Source: Mastigias papua (taxonomy: Eukaryota > Cnidaria > Scyphozoa > Rhizostomeae > Mastigiidae). From it: a DNA stretch of 64,000 bases. Shown here in pieces: positions 26,877 through 49,606 of the stretch. The notes beneath the pieces were generated by a model, which was not told where the DNA came from, searched no databases, and worked only from the letters and a program-made list of their open reading frames with translations. The stretch covers positions 4,955,823-5,019,822 of the forward strand of contig OZ025273.1 in NCBI GenBank assembly GCA_964019165.1. The letters are read 5' to 3'. Made by a program: the position numbers and the translations under genes. Every line of letters starts with the position of its first letter. The stretch's first letter is position 1.

Positions 26877-29835
26877 TCAACTGTATTTATAGTGTTGCCG
26901 TGACAACTATCCAGGGCCATCAGAATCAGCATGCCGTGCTTTGAAGCGTTTGCAGAATAAAGTAGGCGATTTACAATCAAAAAACTCTACAACCCACTCT
27001 TCTATAGAAAGAAGTGAGTGTTTCTTTTTAAATGTCATAGAATAAATGTTTGCTCGATTTAGTTTGATTCGGAAACTCCATCCAGCACAATTTAATAATA
27101 TTCTGAACATTCAGTAAACAATCTTGAACTCTCGTATCGCAAGCACTGATGAAGTGTCTTTAGGTTGCGAAGGCACCTGAAGCCTTCTACCTACAAGTCT
27201 TGTCAAAGTTGGAATGAAAACAGATGGCAGTTCCATGGGACAACTACATCACCTTTCTAGGTAAATTGCTGACGTTCTTTTTCTCCCTTCCCCTGGAACA
27301 ATGTTGATTGATATATAGGGAATGACAATCTCTGCCATAGTCTAGAGCTTGATAGTCGGAAGTACAGTCAAGAGAAAGAGAACTGTTACAAATCAAGATT
27401 GCGACGGGTGAAGGGCGGACGAGGAAAAAATATGGATATTTGCAAAGTGCTTCAACAATTTGATGAAGACTTTTGTCGGTAAAAGGAGAAGAGAAGAGGA
27501 CTCTTCTTCTTGATTTGCTTACGAGAAACAGAAGCAAAATGCCTGAAGAGTTGCACGACTCACTAGTGAATCGAGCCCCTCAAATTCGAAGCGACGAGCA
27601 ACGAGACGCAAGATTCGTCTCCTAAAAAGTAACTTTTTCTAATGAATATCTCCTTCTAGTAAACTATTTCAGTGCACTGCTGCTCCTGCCCGATAATCAT
27701 GTCAATACAGGAGGTAGCATCCTCTGTATAGAGAGCTTTCCTTATACATGGAAGTCTATAAAAAGGTCATATTCCACACTGAGTTATACCCCCATCTTCA
27801 AATGGAAACAGACGTTCATTAAGCAGACTTTTCATTTGTATGAGAGAATTATCTATATGGTGAGCAACAACAGACACTAGGAATTTGTGAGTATAAAATT
27901 TTGTCGTCGGGTGATTGCAGCGGGAAAGTAAAGCTCCTAGACCGTGTGATATAGTCAAGGCGACTGGCTGTTTGGTAGATATTCAAAGGTCTAGATTCAC
28001 AAAGTCAAATATAGATTGCATCCGGCATCGAGGTCCTCATCATCGATTGTGTATCGAGGTCTCAATCACCATGTTTCTGCCTCGTTTGGACAATCCACTC
28101 CGTGAACTGCAATGATGGGATGGGTCTCTTCAATATTTCGTGGTCTCCTTTGTACTTCCCCTTAGTGTACCAGATATATTCATACGAAGACACGAAAGCT
28201 GGACATATCAACTGCTATGATGACCATGGTCCACCAACAATGCGAATAAATTCATTGAACGTTTCGATTAAAGAAATTATATCCCTATAGCATAAGATAT
28301 TCTTGAAGTCGGATGTTGGTTCAGGTTGGTATTTGCTCAATCAAACAGTTGCGGAATCACGAGCGTAAAAGAAGCAAAGGAGGGTCAAAATCTTACCGTG
28401 GAGCAATACTTCTTCCTGCTAATAAGCGGAATCGTATTGATAGAAAGAAAAACATTTCGTAAAATTCTACATGCATCCAACAAACTCATAAAACTCATTA
28501 TGCAAAAGCTGTGACGTTCGTGTATGTACTTGTGCGCGCGTGCGCCCCCCCCCCCCCAGTTCTCAGCTTTGCCCCCGAGTGAAGAGGTTTTTGACCCCAG
28601 AAAATATCCCTTTTTGTACAGGTTCTCAGCTATGTTGTCAAACAATTATGCTGTCATCATGTTGCAATGAATGGCACCCCTCGAGTTTCATTGGCAAAAG
28701 ACTGAATCACAATAACGTTTTTGCACAACATTAGGAAACTGTATGATACACAAACAGTACGTTATTGTAACAATTACAAAACTAGAGATTTTCCGTTAAT
28801 GCAGAGTCAATTCAGCTTCAACTCAACTGCAACAACTGTACCAAGATTAGCTAGAAACGGACAGAACAATGGGCCAGACAATTCTGTAAGTAAAATTAAT
28901 CCACCGTGTATCGATACTTATCACTAAATCCAAGCGTCCCCATTAATTGTTCTATATAGACGATAGCAACTACAGAGAGCTTTTAATTGAATGTAAAATT
29001 ATGCCTCGTGGGTATGCGTCAACTGATCGATAATGAATTATGAATGCGTCACTCAGAGTTCACAATTTAGAGCGGTCTTATTCAGCATAACTTCTAAACA
29101 CTTGAAAGCACAGGTAACAGATATGATGGCCAGGGCACTTACGCATGGCTGGCTGACGCAAGGACATAATATACAAACATACCCAGTTCTAAATAGCGAG
29201 TTTTGATTTGAGGGCCTCCGCAAATATCTGGTCAACTCAGGTATGACATTGCAGCTTGATTTAATTTTTCTAATGATGTGTCGTCCACATACAGGAAAGC
29301 CCATTAGCTGGACAAATACGAAATCACCACAAAGAAAGATGGGGCAGAGTCTTTCTTGTGAAAACGATTTGCGTGAGTTTGTTTGCAGTCTAACCTAACA
29401 ACACACTGCAATTGCATGCCTTTAATTAGTTAGGACAACATGAAGGAAAACAACCATCCATAAATGCCTGTTTGATGGCAAATCTTCTATATCTTAATTT
29501 AGAAAGACCATCTGCATTGCTCTCATGAGAAATCAACCTTGCTTACGTACAGATTCTAAATGTTGGAAAGAAACACAGGATTGAATCAGCAAACATTATA
29601 TACTAACCTCACGTAATTCTTTAATTGCTCCTTAGAATCTGTTTGTTTCGCTCCAGTGTTCTTATCCCAACATCTGCTAAAATTAGTTGGCCCGCCAAGG
29701 TGACATCGGCTCGTAAAGAGAACAGCGATGACTTCTTAGAAAGTAATTGAAAGATCACTAAACTCAAGGTATATGTATTTTGTAAGGAGCCAGTTTATAA
29801 GCACTTATCTGTAAAAGGCCAAAGATCTAGAGAAC
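26870..29835. other. Intergenic, no gene recognised
   Basis: About 3 kb with no convincing coding exon or known element. There is a pyrimidine run of C at 28546-28557. Open frames here are under 100 codons and resemble no family I know. Confidence 0.5.
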
Positions 29836-29839
29836 TTAT

Positions 29840-30108
29840 ATTAGGTAAAGGTTAGCCCCATATACGATTCCGTACGTTGGGGAGAGCCTGTTAGAGAGGG
29901 CACTTATCCTAAGCCGTCGGCGTGGTGAGGTAGGGTGGCCAGTTCCTTTTCTCGCCATCATTAACTTCCTTAATGTTGCCACCAGGTACTCACCTGCTGC
30001 TGGGTGGACAATGAGCGAGTATCCCAACTATGATCAGAGGGTTCGGTTCGAACCATCGATGTTCCGCTTAGCAGTCAAGTGCTCTAACCACTTGGCCACC
30101 TCACCCAT
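29840..30108 (-). mobile_element. tRNA-Ser-derived SINE (family 1), copy b
   Basis: Minus-strand copy: head GGCCAAGTGGTTAGAGCAC near 30100-30080, box B-like GATGGTTCGAACC, then the shared body with CACCCAGCAGCAGGTGAG. Complete at both ends relative to copy a; the head is better preserved than the body. Confidence 0.88.
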
Positions 30109-30109
30109 G

Positions 30110-33100
30110 AACATCTACTACTAACGGCAAAGTCCCTCAAGGACTCTTCGACTTTGAACATCTATCACTGTACAAAATTTAATAGTAAGGAAGACAATTC
30201 CACTGCCGTACTGCAGTCAAATTCGCACGCATTTTGTGCAGTGCATGTAGGGGTGTACACGCTTTTTCATAACAATATTGTCTATAGGAATACTTAGGCT
30301 CAGAATCGCTGACATTTAAGAATAATTTAAGAATAATGCAAGGCTCAAGCTTCATCAAGGCTTAGATTTTTGCACATTTGAGCTCTCTTTAGAAAACAAA
30401 GCAAATTTGAGCTTCACCTGGTAGGTATGTGAGTCATTGCACTATAAGGCGACACAGCAACTCTATGGAGAGTGTCAGCTACACACATTGTATTATAAGA
30501 ATACAGCCTATGTGGGTATCAATGTTCAAAATCGAAGGATTTAAGAGTATTCTCAAGCTCAAAATAAAAGAGAATCTATGAATATTGAGGCTCAGTGACA
30601 AGTTAGGTATTGCTATAAAAAAGTGTGTCATACTGGGGGCCTGTGCTGAAACCATAAATTGTAGTACACCTACTTTTTTTATGAGAAAGTGGCTTAAATG
30701 ACAGCAATACTCGGTTGTTGAAAAGTTAAGAAGTCCAGTACCGGATTTCTGAGACCTAAACAAGTTGATAAGTTGATACATACTTGCAGTTCCAATTTTC
30801 ACGTATGCGCATCATCTCCTCTGTTTAATTTGCATAGATTTCCATAGAAAATCTGTGTTTTTCAGTGTATCCTAACTTAACAATCAGCACCAGAAAGTTC
30901 ATATAATTCTAAGCACATAATTATTATCTAGGAACTATGAAGGAGCATTTAGCACGACAATGTTGCAAAATAGGCCAAAGATTGAGAACTAAGCCTTGTG
31001 CTGGGTTCCTCACCAAAACAAGTGAACTTCTAAGGTAAAAACAAGTAATGAAATAGCATGGATTTTCATGCAATAGAATGGGAGAAAAAAAGCACTTCAG
31101 AAAACCACTGATTTAATATTTGATGTAGTCTAATATGCAGGTAATAATGGAATTCATGAGAATTCTCAAAATGCCATTTATCTTAATTTATGGCACACTT
31201 GAAGTGCAAACTACGCACGGTATATGAACTGGCCTGCAACCCACAGAACTGGCTTCTACAATTTGCCAGATTGAGCTGCATAATCTATATACATGGTATG
31301 GCATACCAAATTATAAGTAGGGATGCCGTGGAAAGGGGTTCGAGGGCTGAATCCCCTTTTTTATAACGAAGAGAGCTCTTTTGGGGGGCTAAGCCCCTTT
31401 TTCAATGAGCGTATGCTGGCAAAAAATTCAAAACCAATAAAAATTCCTTTCAAGTCTCGGTGCTAGGGGAGCCACTCGGCGAAATGTTTGCCGAAACAGT
31501 CAAAAACCGACAAAAATATCCTTAGGCCCCGGTGCTAGGTGACCCACTTGGCAAATGTCTGGCAAATTCAAAAGCCGATAAAAATTTCCTTAGGTCTCGG
31601 TGCTAGGTGAACCATTAGGGGAAACACTTGGCGAAACATTGGACTGTTTCAGAACCTCTGCACGCAAATGCTCAACGTTTGTATACATTTCCGATAAGAT
31701 GTTGCGTCAAATTTCGGATTATCTAAACTGGGTTTTAGACTCCTATCATTTTCTCAAGACATGATATCTTACAATTAACTTAATGCATTCATATATCTTA
31801 TCATTCTAGCGAGGGCCATAGAATATAATACGTATTGTCCATTCGCCATATCTTCATCAATCACCCAACTGTTTGCATGTGGCTCTATTTCATGTGTAGG
31901 CTAATTTCACATGCTGCCAAATTGATATATTGTGCTCATGAGCAAAACAATTCGTGTATAGCCATAAAAAGAAAATAGAACACTATGTTGCTTTTACAGA
32001 TGTTTTTGCAACATCAAAGTTGACATCTGCAACAAACTGAACACAAACAAATGATATGCTTCTATTTGCATGAGCAGAAATCTGTACAAACGCTCTGCTA
32101 AAACAAAGCTACGTAAGAATAGTTGTTTTGATGTACTTCATTCACTCTCATCTTCGGTAGCTTCGAAATTAGAGATCACGGTAAACAATGCAAACAACGA
32201 GGGCAGGTAGTTCCAAGGATACTTCAGGTCTAGATGTTTTGTTACGCAGCCGTGCAGCTACACCGTCAATTTTCCAACAAAGCGTTTAGAACAGGTACAC
32301 AAAGGGAAATTTATTCAATTCTAATACATTCATTCGTGATTTCAATGGCAAGAATGTTATTTAAAAGTTAAATAAAAGCTGTCCATTCACCGACGGATGT
32401 TCTCTGCATTAGAGGTCGTCTTCTGGATGTTCACTCAACGAGATCGATAGCAGTATCCAAACGTGAGCATACAACAATTAACAATTTCATGATCTCTTTT
32501 TTTACTAAAATACGTCGCAAACTATTGTTATCTCTAAGAAGGTCACTCCTTGTAAACGTATTGGTAGGTATTGGCGAGACACTGATAACAAAAATTTTCA
32601 AAATACATGACATTTGTAGCATATTTGGCCTTGACGAACATCCTCATAGGGCCTAGTCGGTAGGAAGGAATCTTTTTTCTAAAATAGGTAAAAAAATATC
32701 CCAAACACAAGGTGCTGATTCCACTAAATTTTGTATATTTTTTAGACGAGAATGTGGATTGTGTATAGTCGAGTTGAATTTGGAATTTATTCACATCTCC
32801 ATATTTATAAGGCTCTATTTAGTAAAAATAGCCCTATTTGAGTTGAAGGATCATCCTATATTGAAAAATTCGCTGTATTAATATTATATGAGAAGTGGTA
32901 TTTAATATTTAATAGCTTACAGGACCTAGCTGTGTTTTTCTACATTCCTGTGATACAGTTCTATCATAGCTATCTTGTCCGACCACACACCGCAAGAAAT
33001 TGGTACATTAAAGTACATTATGGCACCAGCAACCAAACTTAATTTGATAATTAAGGTTGAGGGGATTTTGCAATGCCATTCAACCACAAGATTCTGTTGA

Positions 33101-34575
33101 GTTTAGCAATTCCTAACCATTCAGTTGGCCAAGGACACCAAAAGCATTTTTTAATAGGCGACGTGACTTAGGAAAAGTTGTTCAAGGAATCTGGGATTTC
33201 ATCTTTCATACTAACTAGTGAGCTATTAGCGACCAGAGTGATAGGTTCCAGAACTCCTTTGAGAAATATCTTCAGTTTTATAAAAACCCAACTTGTTAAT
33301 GATAAATAAACTTGGTTCAGCACTGGTTTAAAGTAGCACAGCGCTATATTGATGAAAAAGTGAATAGATCAAAATCAAAAGAAGGTTCAAACCCTATGCA
33401 GTTGAGCTCTTGTGTAGTGGTTTTGTTGCTTCCTCCACGAACTACACACAATTTTCACTGGCCCCTGTCCTTCAGTTGCTTAATGCAAGGTAGAGTAAAA
33501 GAAGGAGAAAGTGCTGTATATCAATTTCAATTTTGAGCTTGTAAAACAAATTAAAAAATTGCGAAGGAAATACCCATGATTACACGTTCTTTTTTATAAG
33601 AAAGCGGTCTACTACGAGAGTAATACTCGAATGTCCAAATGATAGGAAATTTCAGTACTGAGTTATTGTGGTGACCGATGTAGTAGAGAGTGCTGGTCTG
33701 TCTGTGTAACACTGCAATATCATGCAGGCTCAGCTTTTCTTGCTGAAGAAATCTTAAGAAAGTTTCAATACAGAAATCAAGGGAAGCAAAGAAAGTTTCA
33801 ATACAGGGTGAAGCACAAATCACTTACAAAGAACAAACAAAGTGTAGTTAAAGAAGATTGTTCCTTTGCAAGTCATGTGCTTCGACCGCAAAATGACCTT
33901 GATATGACACCATTCTAGCTTCCAGTCTCCTGCTTAGTTTTCAAAGTGCTTGCGTCCAGCTTTGAGACAGTAAATGATAGGCTGTAAATAATCACTAATA
34001 AATGTTTCTTACGAGGAACCTAGCAGATGCCTATTTCTAAACATCCCTTATTCCTGGACCCCATTTAACCACATTTTAGTTCCAAAAGTTCCTTACCAGT
34101 TAGTTAACTTTAACCGCACATTATGTGCTATAGACATTGCGAATGGTCAGTGTCAAGACATGGTACTATGGACACTGCAAATTTAAACGAAAAACCGCCT
34201 GTGAACCGCTACCTAAGAGGACTACCACTTCCCTCCAAAAAACGTGCAATGGGAAACTACGAAGAAAGCTAATATTAACGATTATCCAGGCTTTATGCTA
34301 AAGACCTATAGGAACCCTGTGGCGAAATCGATGAAGAAGGCAGCTTTGATTCAGAATTCCTACATAGGCATTTCTCTGTATCTTTAGGGGACTTGACTTA
34401 TAGATTTTAGTACAATAGATACCCTACTGTCTCTAGATCTTCAATATTTGGCGCTTAATTTTGCTAACAATGCCTTCAAAAGAAAAGCAGATTGCTGCAA
34501 AACAATACACGATTTTCATATGGAACCTCTTTAAAAGGAACTGACATAAAGAGCGCTTAGAATATAAGGAACTTG
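30110..34575. other. Intergenic, no gene recognised
   Basis: About 4.5 kb of AT-rich sequence without a recognised gene. It holds the three-copy tandem repeat at 31420-31640 and a GGGGCT-rich patch at 31335-31400. Remaining open frames are short and unassigned. Confidence 0.5.
31420..31640. repeat. Tandem repeat, three units of about 70 bp
   Basis: The word GGTGCTAGG recurs at 31459, 31531 and 31599, each preceded by AAAxCCxxTAAAAATTCCTT-like sequence and followed by a GAxCCACT-like block. Copies are diverged. Confidence 0.8.
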
Positions 34576-34846
34576 TATACGGTAAAGATCAGTCCCATAT
34601 ACGATTCCGTGCGTTGGGGAGTACCTGTTTGAGAGTACACTTATCCTGAGCCCCCCTATAGTAAGGCAGGGTGGCCAGTTCCTTTCCTCGCTTCCTTTTA
34701 ACTTCCCTAGTGCTGCCACCAGGTGCCCATTTGCAGCTGGGTGGACAGTGAGTGAACGTCCCAACTATGATCCGAGGGTCCGGCTCGAACCATCGATGTT
34801 TTGCTCAGCAGTCAAGCACTCTAACTACTTGGCCACTCGCTCGAGA
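34576..34846 (-). mobile_element. tRNA-Ser-derived SINE (family 1), copy c
   Basis: Minus-strand copy with head GGCCAAGTAGTTAGAGTGC, anticodon-loop region CTGCTGAGC, GATGGTTCGAGCC as box B, and the shared body ending ATCTTTACC. Substitutions in box A suggest an older copy. Confidence 0.87.
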
Positions 34847-34969
34847 TTGTAGTACTAAAGACAATATCAATAAGCAACTTTGCAATTTCCAGCAATTCTG
34901 TCACTGGAAACAATTCGCATTTGGGAAGGTGGTCCCATTCAGTGAAGTCAAACTCGTATGAACTCTTTG

Positions 34970-34971
<2 letters not shown>

Positions 34972-35024
<53 letters not shown>
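34972..35024. repeat. (TA)n then (GA)n microsatellite
   Basis: TA repeat followed by GAGAGAGAGAGAG to about 35037; left boundary of the hammerhead unit at 35025. Confidence 0.97.
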
Positions 35025-35318
<294 letters not shown>

Positions 35319-36344
35319 TTGGAAGACGTGATACACAAAGTGGTTTGTGATCTCTATAGTATTCTGTCATAACACTTGACAGTTAACATTTTTTCTTGCT
35401 TCTGTGATATTTTCAGGGCTTGAACATATGCAGTTAAAACTAAGGAACGACTAGCGAACTCTTAGAGCTGACATGTGGCTAAATGAAGCTCAAACATTAG
35501 GAACTTTTAGAGCTATTTCGTGTAATGAAAACAGGTATTTGGTGTTAGAAAATGAGATACAAGTGTGTTCCAAACTGTGTAAAAAGAGTAATTTTCAAGT
35601 TGTAAACTAAATTTTACTCATGGATTGTACGAACATTCAAGAACCAAGTAATAGGAATGATACATGGAGATATCGAATTGCATTAAACAAACTAATGTTA
35701 CTTAAAAGTTGAATATATTAAAGAAAAAATCAGCAACACTAACACTCTTACATAAAAGCTTTGTGAAGAACAATTTTACCATACATGCAGAGCATACATA
35801 TATAAACATCGTGAGACGGACACCGAAAGATTACAAAGAAAACAAACGCATGCTGAGCTAGTGTACTCACATATACCATGGTATAATGCTATGAGAACAA
35901 CAGGTATTCAAGAAATTTAATCCAATCTAGCAATGAAGAAGAAATTGCGAAATACAACAGATGAATAAAGGAAGACTTGCGTGTGAGAGCGTAATCGCAA
36001 GAATATTTAGGGTTTGCGAGTATTGTACAAATAAAAAATTGAACAAGAGGAAGTAAGAGGGTTTTATGAAGTGAACATTGGAAAAGTGTGAATTTGCTTC
36101 ACAATTGAAAAAAGTTATTTATCGGCTTGCGTGCAACTGACAAGTACCATTAATCTGCGGATAAAAAATCCTAAGAGATTTGCCAAACGTCTCATTTTAC
36201 CTATCTATATACAGAGTTAAAAATGAATACTATGCGTACAAAACGATGGCTACTGCTCGTGGCTAGATGAATGGGAACAAGTAGTTAGGATTGATCGAAC
36301 TTGAGATAGGAAACACAAGTAGGGTATTTGTTGAATTGATATAT

Positions 36345-36850
36345 ACAGTTGGATGCCGATGTGCCAATGGGTGCCAATGTGCCTGAAAAAGAAGATCATG
36401 GACACCATCATACTACCATCAATGACATATGGAGCAGAGACTTGGTCCCTTACCAACCGTCAGAAGGATAAGTTCGCCGTCACTGAAAGAAGTATGGAGA
36501 GAGCAACACTGGGAGGTACCAAGAGAGATAAGATCAGGAACGAAGACTTAAGAGCAAGAACAAAAGTGAAGGATGTCATTCAGAAAGCTGTTGAAGCCAA
36601 AGGCAAGTGGGCAGGACACATAGCCCGAATGAAGAACCATGAATGGGCCAAAAAAACGACTGAATGGACCCCATTAGATAGAAAGAGATCAAAAGGAAGA
36701 CCCAAAATAAGGTGGAGAGATGACATCGAGAAGAAGGCAGGCAGTACGTGGACTCAGAGAGCACAAGATCGTAATGAGTGGAGGAAGGTGTGGAGGCCAT
36801 CCACCAGCAGTGGCGTGACAGGCTACAGATGATGATGATGATGATGATAT
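36345..36850 (+). pseudogene. RTE-like LINE reverse-transcriptase C-terminus with (ATG)n tail
   Basis: The open frame to 36832 carries the end of a non-LTR reverse-transcriptase protein: IILPSMTYGAETWSLTNRQ, then MERATLGGTKRDKIRNEDLR, GKWAGHIARM, KRSKGRPKIRWRDDI and WTQRAQDRNEWR. This set is typical of RTE/BovB-related elements. The stop falls inside a (ATG)n run at 36828-36847, which matches the microsatellite 3' ends of RTE elements. The 5' part (endonuclease and most of the polymerase) is missing, as expected for 5' truncation. The surviving piece has no stops. Confidence 0.85.
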
Positions 36851-36859
36851 ATACAGTTA

Positions 36860-38875
36860 TAACACCTTCCAAGCGAGGATGACCAAGATTTGACAGGTGA
36901 ATGAGACGAGATGAAACTATTGAAAGAACAACGAATAAGAAAATTTGATCAGGATTTGTCTTATATTGATTTTGTTTACTACCACAAGTTGTAAATTGGG
37001 CAGTTTCGTTTGATAGCATATAATGTAGCTGAAGTTGAATAAAACAATAACTTGAAATGGAATAAAACTTTGCTTAAAGAGTAGACTTTTCTAGTATTTA
37101 AATTCCAACCAGAATCTCTGAGGTTCACATCTCAGCACAGCAGTCTGCAGTTCCAAGAGAGGTAGCACTACCCTCCCAGAAAAACTCTGAACTACTTCAA
37201 ATGGCCTACTTAATATTGATGTATTAGGTACTACTCCTCATTACAACTGTTTTACTCTACATGCAATGCCCCAGGTATTCTTGAATTGTTCCTCTTCCCT
37301 CTCTTCCCCATTCTTGTTCACCGGGATCATCACATCAATGTGACTTTCGTCATCGCAACCCTTGCCTGGCATTTGATGTGGGACAGGTTCTAATACATTT
37401 TCAATTAGTTCTAATCGTTGTAATGTAGTTGTATGTTAGTTTAATGTTGCATGTCTTTTTGTATTAGCCATGGGGTAGTCATTGTTTCTTGCTCCCCATG
37501 GTATCGTACCTGTAGTGTTTGTATAGTAATTAGAATAGGTATAGTTAATGTAAGACATATTTTAAATATTCATATTTGAATAGAAAAAAATCACATCAAT
37601 CAGTGCCAATCGGTTTCGAACGAATGAACAGTTACGTATTGTCTGCGTATTGTTACCTTTTTGCAAATTCTCGGATCACATCTTTCTACAATGCAGTAGG
37701 AATTCCCTATATTTCCTAGTTTCCAGACTTTCTCACAATAAGGTCAAGGGGAGCCCAGTTTTGTCCGGTCGCACATGGCTCTCGGCAGACCTGCTCAAAA
37801 TGACTGTGTATACACCAGATTTGAGCACTCACTTGCAATGAATGTAATTTTCTCAAAGCCAATGGGGGATATTAGAGGGCAGTCACCCCCAATAATTCTA
37901 ACCACCGATGAAATTTTAAGGGCGTGGCTGCTAGAAGCTTTGCTGAAGCTTTGCCTCAGATTCCAGTGGTCTAGTTATCTCTCCCCCTCCCCCCTCCCCC
38001 CAACAACTAAGTGTCCGCCACTGCTCCAAATCGTTCTTACATACCATAGTGGCTCCAGAAGATCAAATTTGTTATACTTAGTGGGATCTACAACGAAAAG
38101 CTTACTGTTGCTTCCAATTAGTACCATGTTTGGCATGTACTAATTTGCAGCCAAGATTTGCATTATGTAGGTTATCAATGCGCAACATTCATTGCAAAGA
38201 AACGGCAAAATAGGCTTAAGTCTGCTTTCTACTATATTTCAGCTTAAAGGCTTGAATAGTTTGTCATGTCCAACTGGTGCCGTATTATTGCAAAGTCTGT
38301 CTCAACAGCATCAGAGTACACACACAAACACACTCTATCTCTGACATCCTTGTCTTCTTCAGACAACCTGTGTTCGCACAGCATATTGCTTTGTTTAGAT
38401 GTGTAGAAAAGGGAAATTTGCCATGATTTAAGTCTTTTTCTGAAGAAATATTATCCGGTAAATGAATTCTCAATGACGTACATGTTCCACGTCAACTGAA
38501 ATTCGAGGGTGGTGTAATTAATTATCATAAAGAGCTATTCGATAAGTTGAGTAATTGTATTTATTCCCCTGAGCTGATCAGATCTTTGGTAAGAACAGTT
38601 ACTGAGCATTTCATACGTAAGGTTGCTTGAGTGAAATTCCTGTGATTTCGCCGACTTTGTTCAACTTAAAGCGGATTTATTTGCTGACGGGAGGCAGAAG
38701 AGTTTAATTCATCCATGGCTATTTCATGTCTAAAAGTATACAAAAACCAACTGAGATGGGAAAGAGCTCGAGTTACCTGGCATTCGTCATAAATGAAAAT
38801 TGACTTATTGAGTTCTTTGTGCTTACTATACATATTCAAATAAAACGGATTCCAGACAAACAATGGTGATGATAA
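36860..38875. other. Intergenic, no gene recognised
   Basis: About 2 kb without a recognised gene. A block at 37455-37590 (GGGGTAGTCATTG ... TTGAATAGAAAAAAAT) resembles 7655-7780 in order and spacing and may be a shared LINE 3' end; this is weak. Confidence 0.45.
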
Positions 38876-38895
38876 AACTGTGGTAGCCCACTTCT

Positions 38896-39057
<162 letters not shown>

Positions 39058-39081
39058 TCGGCTAAGGCTAGGATGCTTGGT

Positions 39082-39500
<419 letters not shown>

Positions 39501-39502
39501 AT

Positions 39503-39557
<55 letters not shown>

Positions 39558-40524
39558 TATGTATATGTATATATGAATACACATTTATGATATAACAAGA
39601 TATTAAGATTCCTTCCACGTTGCTATTGCAATTCATAGAAGCAATCTTGATGTAATAAAGGCTTTAACACTGCATTTCAGAATGACTCGTGTAGAACAAA
39701 AGAAATCCAATACTGAAATGCAATGAACAGATAACAATTGGCCCTTAATGTAGGCATAGACAATGGACGAGGAAACTGTTACGTGGAAATATCACTACTA
39801 AAAGATCCTAGGGATATTGTTTGTTTGCCTGTGCTACCAAGCCTAGTATTCACACATAAGGCTGAAGTATCAATTGCTAAAGTCAATTCCTATCAGGCTT
39901 AATCAGAACGCCGTTGCACCTAAAGACACCTTCGAGAATTGTAAAGTACAAGTGACCATAATCATGACTCCTATCAAAACAAAAGTTCTTTGAGGAGATA
40001 AGAAATCGGCAGGTTGAAAAAGTCATCATAACACAGATAATCTCGGACAAAAGCAGCTAAAATCCTAGAGTGTTCTCGGTTATCAACAGCACGTTTAATT
40101 TACGTTAAATTATTAATATTATAATTTCAGATACCCTGTTCAAAGCGGACCTCATGTCTGATTAAAGAGCTTGACACCACACTACTTGAAGAAGGTACCA
40201 CGTTGGAAGTGGCAACGATTGACGTGTTGTTGAAAACACGTCCATCGGAGCAAGACACTTAGAATGATGACTTGTCGTTTGTGAGAGTAAGAAGAAGCAA
40301 ATCGCCCTTAGCTCCGTTCCTGTTATCGACAAAATCTAGAAGAAACACGCCAATTGATTCAGTCACGAACATCGATTGTATTGAGATAGTATTCAATAGG
40401 GTGCATTCAAATTTGGAAATATTGTACTGATCAAAAAGAAAACAACGGGAGAAGATGATGATCATTCGGATAATGTAACAGACTTTGGAGCAGTAATCGT
40501 GCTAGGCTCGTTACTTTCTTGCTA

Positions 40525-47949
<7,425 letters not shown>

Positions 47950-49606
47950 AATAGATATTTCGTTTAAGTACAGAGGTTTTTTAATTAAAGTTGACATTTA
48001 ATATAAAAAAGGGTCCGAAAATGACCAGAGCTAGATGCTTTTATAAATAAATCCAAATTCAGATATAGTCAGTAACTAATATAGTTCTAGTATTCTGAGG
48101 GTCACTATCCTCGACTGAATTATTAACTATATAGCTTTGCAGTTTTCCTTTAGATACAAAACAAACGTTTCGAATAGTGTCGATCAACAAGGAATTACAA
48201 GGTACTCCAACTTTTCCACTAAAAGATATCCTCTTACAACGTTGGTTAGTTACCAATACTCTTTACATCCTTGGTTCATTCTTTTTTCTATGAAGTACAG
48301 AACATCATAAGATAATAAACGTAATGAAACTGGGCGTCAGATAACTAGGTTGTAGATAGCGTGATGCCCTGACATCGCATCCAGACCAAGAGCATAGTAT
48401 ATACTGTGAGATCTTCAAAACACTGAGAGTGAACGAAGGTCAATTGAAAATGATAAGGTATCATTGACTTGTTAAGCCAATATGACAATGTTGTGTGACA
48501 ATAGAGCAAAAGAAATAAAAATGAAAGAACAAGTCAGCACAAGAAAAGATAGTTATAGCTCCGTTTTATAATCAACCCGAAACAGCACTACAATGATAAA
48601 TAGAGAGTAAATACTAAAGTAAATATGAAATTAACTATGTAGATGAAAATTAGAAAAACTCCGTTACAATACAAATGAAAATTTGATAAGAAAATAAAGA
48701 AGATGATACAAAGTGGTTCTTTAATCATGTGCTACCTAATGGAATACATGACCATGACAAGCAAAGAAAGTTAAAGATATTCATATCAAGAGCAAGTGAG
48801 AAAATATCTGACAGAGCTGTAAAGATATCAATAAAAATGTTCAGCAAGAGAATATACATAACACGGGTGGGAATGAAAGGAGTGAAAGAAATGCTTTACA
48901 GACCGTACTTCTGTGTGGTGGTGGTGGTGGTGGTGGTGGTGGTGGTGGTGGTGGTGGTGGTGGTGGTGGTGGTGGAAGTGGTGGTGGTTGTGGTGGTGGT
49001 TGTGGTGGTGGTTGTGGTGGTGGTGGTGGTGGTGGTGGCGGTGGTGGTTGTGGTGATGGCGGTGGTGGCGGTTGTGGTGGCGGTGGTGGTGGTGCGTATG
49101 CACGCGCGCCTGCGCACACGTGTGTCAATAATGCGATCTATACATTCAAATGACGATCTTGGTGATATATGCCATAAGAGAGTAGATGTACTACCATCAT
49201 GAATAGATGACTGACAAAATACAAAAAATTAACCGTAATCCGATGAAAAATAGCTACTTTTCGATTAAAGAATGGTATCTTACTATTGCCAGGTATAGTA
49301 TTGCGTAGGACTGAGAATTTACCAAAGAACTCTTAGACACTCACAACCTTGTTGAAGAGTAAAAGCAAAACACTGCGCAGAAATCTGACGTGGTACTTCC
49401 CATTTAGTTCTACGCCAATCGTCAATAGTTCCCTGAGCTCAGACTGAAACTGAGCTAGTAAAATTTGATTAAAGCATGGCGAGTGGAATAGCAATATTAA
49501 TCAAAAATGTAAAGAACAAACTAACAATAAAATATGTAAGATGTGATAATACTCAAAAGAGTAAAATACACCGTACCTACAGATCCTTTGATTGCACCCA
49601 CCAGAA
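47950..49606. other. Intergenic region between convergent lectin and GTF3C5 genes
   Basis: 1.66 kb shared 3' region. It holds a likely polyadenylation signal for the lectin (AATAAA, 48046) and the (GGT)n array at 48914-49094. Nothing else was recognised. Confidence 0.55.
48914..49094. repeat. (GGT)n microsatellite
   Basis: GGT array with GGA, TGT and GGC interruptions, ending at TGCGTATGCACGCGCGCC. The strand asymmetry is extreme (no C for long stretches on the plus strand), so G-quadruplex formation is possible. Confidence 0.97.

Noticed and set aside
27140..27180. Hammerhead-like CTGATGA at 27146
   Set aside because: The downstream partner reads GCGAAGGC rather than GAAA, and stem I and stem III do not pair.
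48729..49202. Poly-Val, poly-His, poly-Pro and poly-Thr frames
   Set aside because: They come from the (GGT)n array in all readings; flanking sequence is not gene-like.
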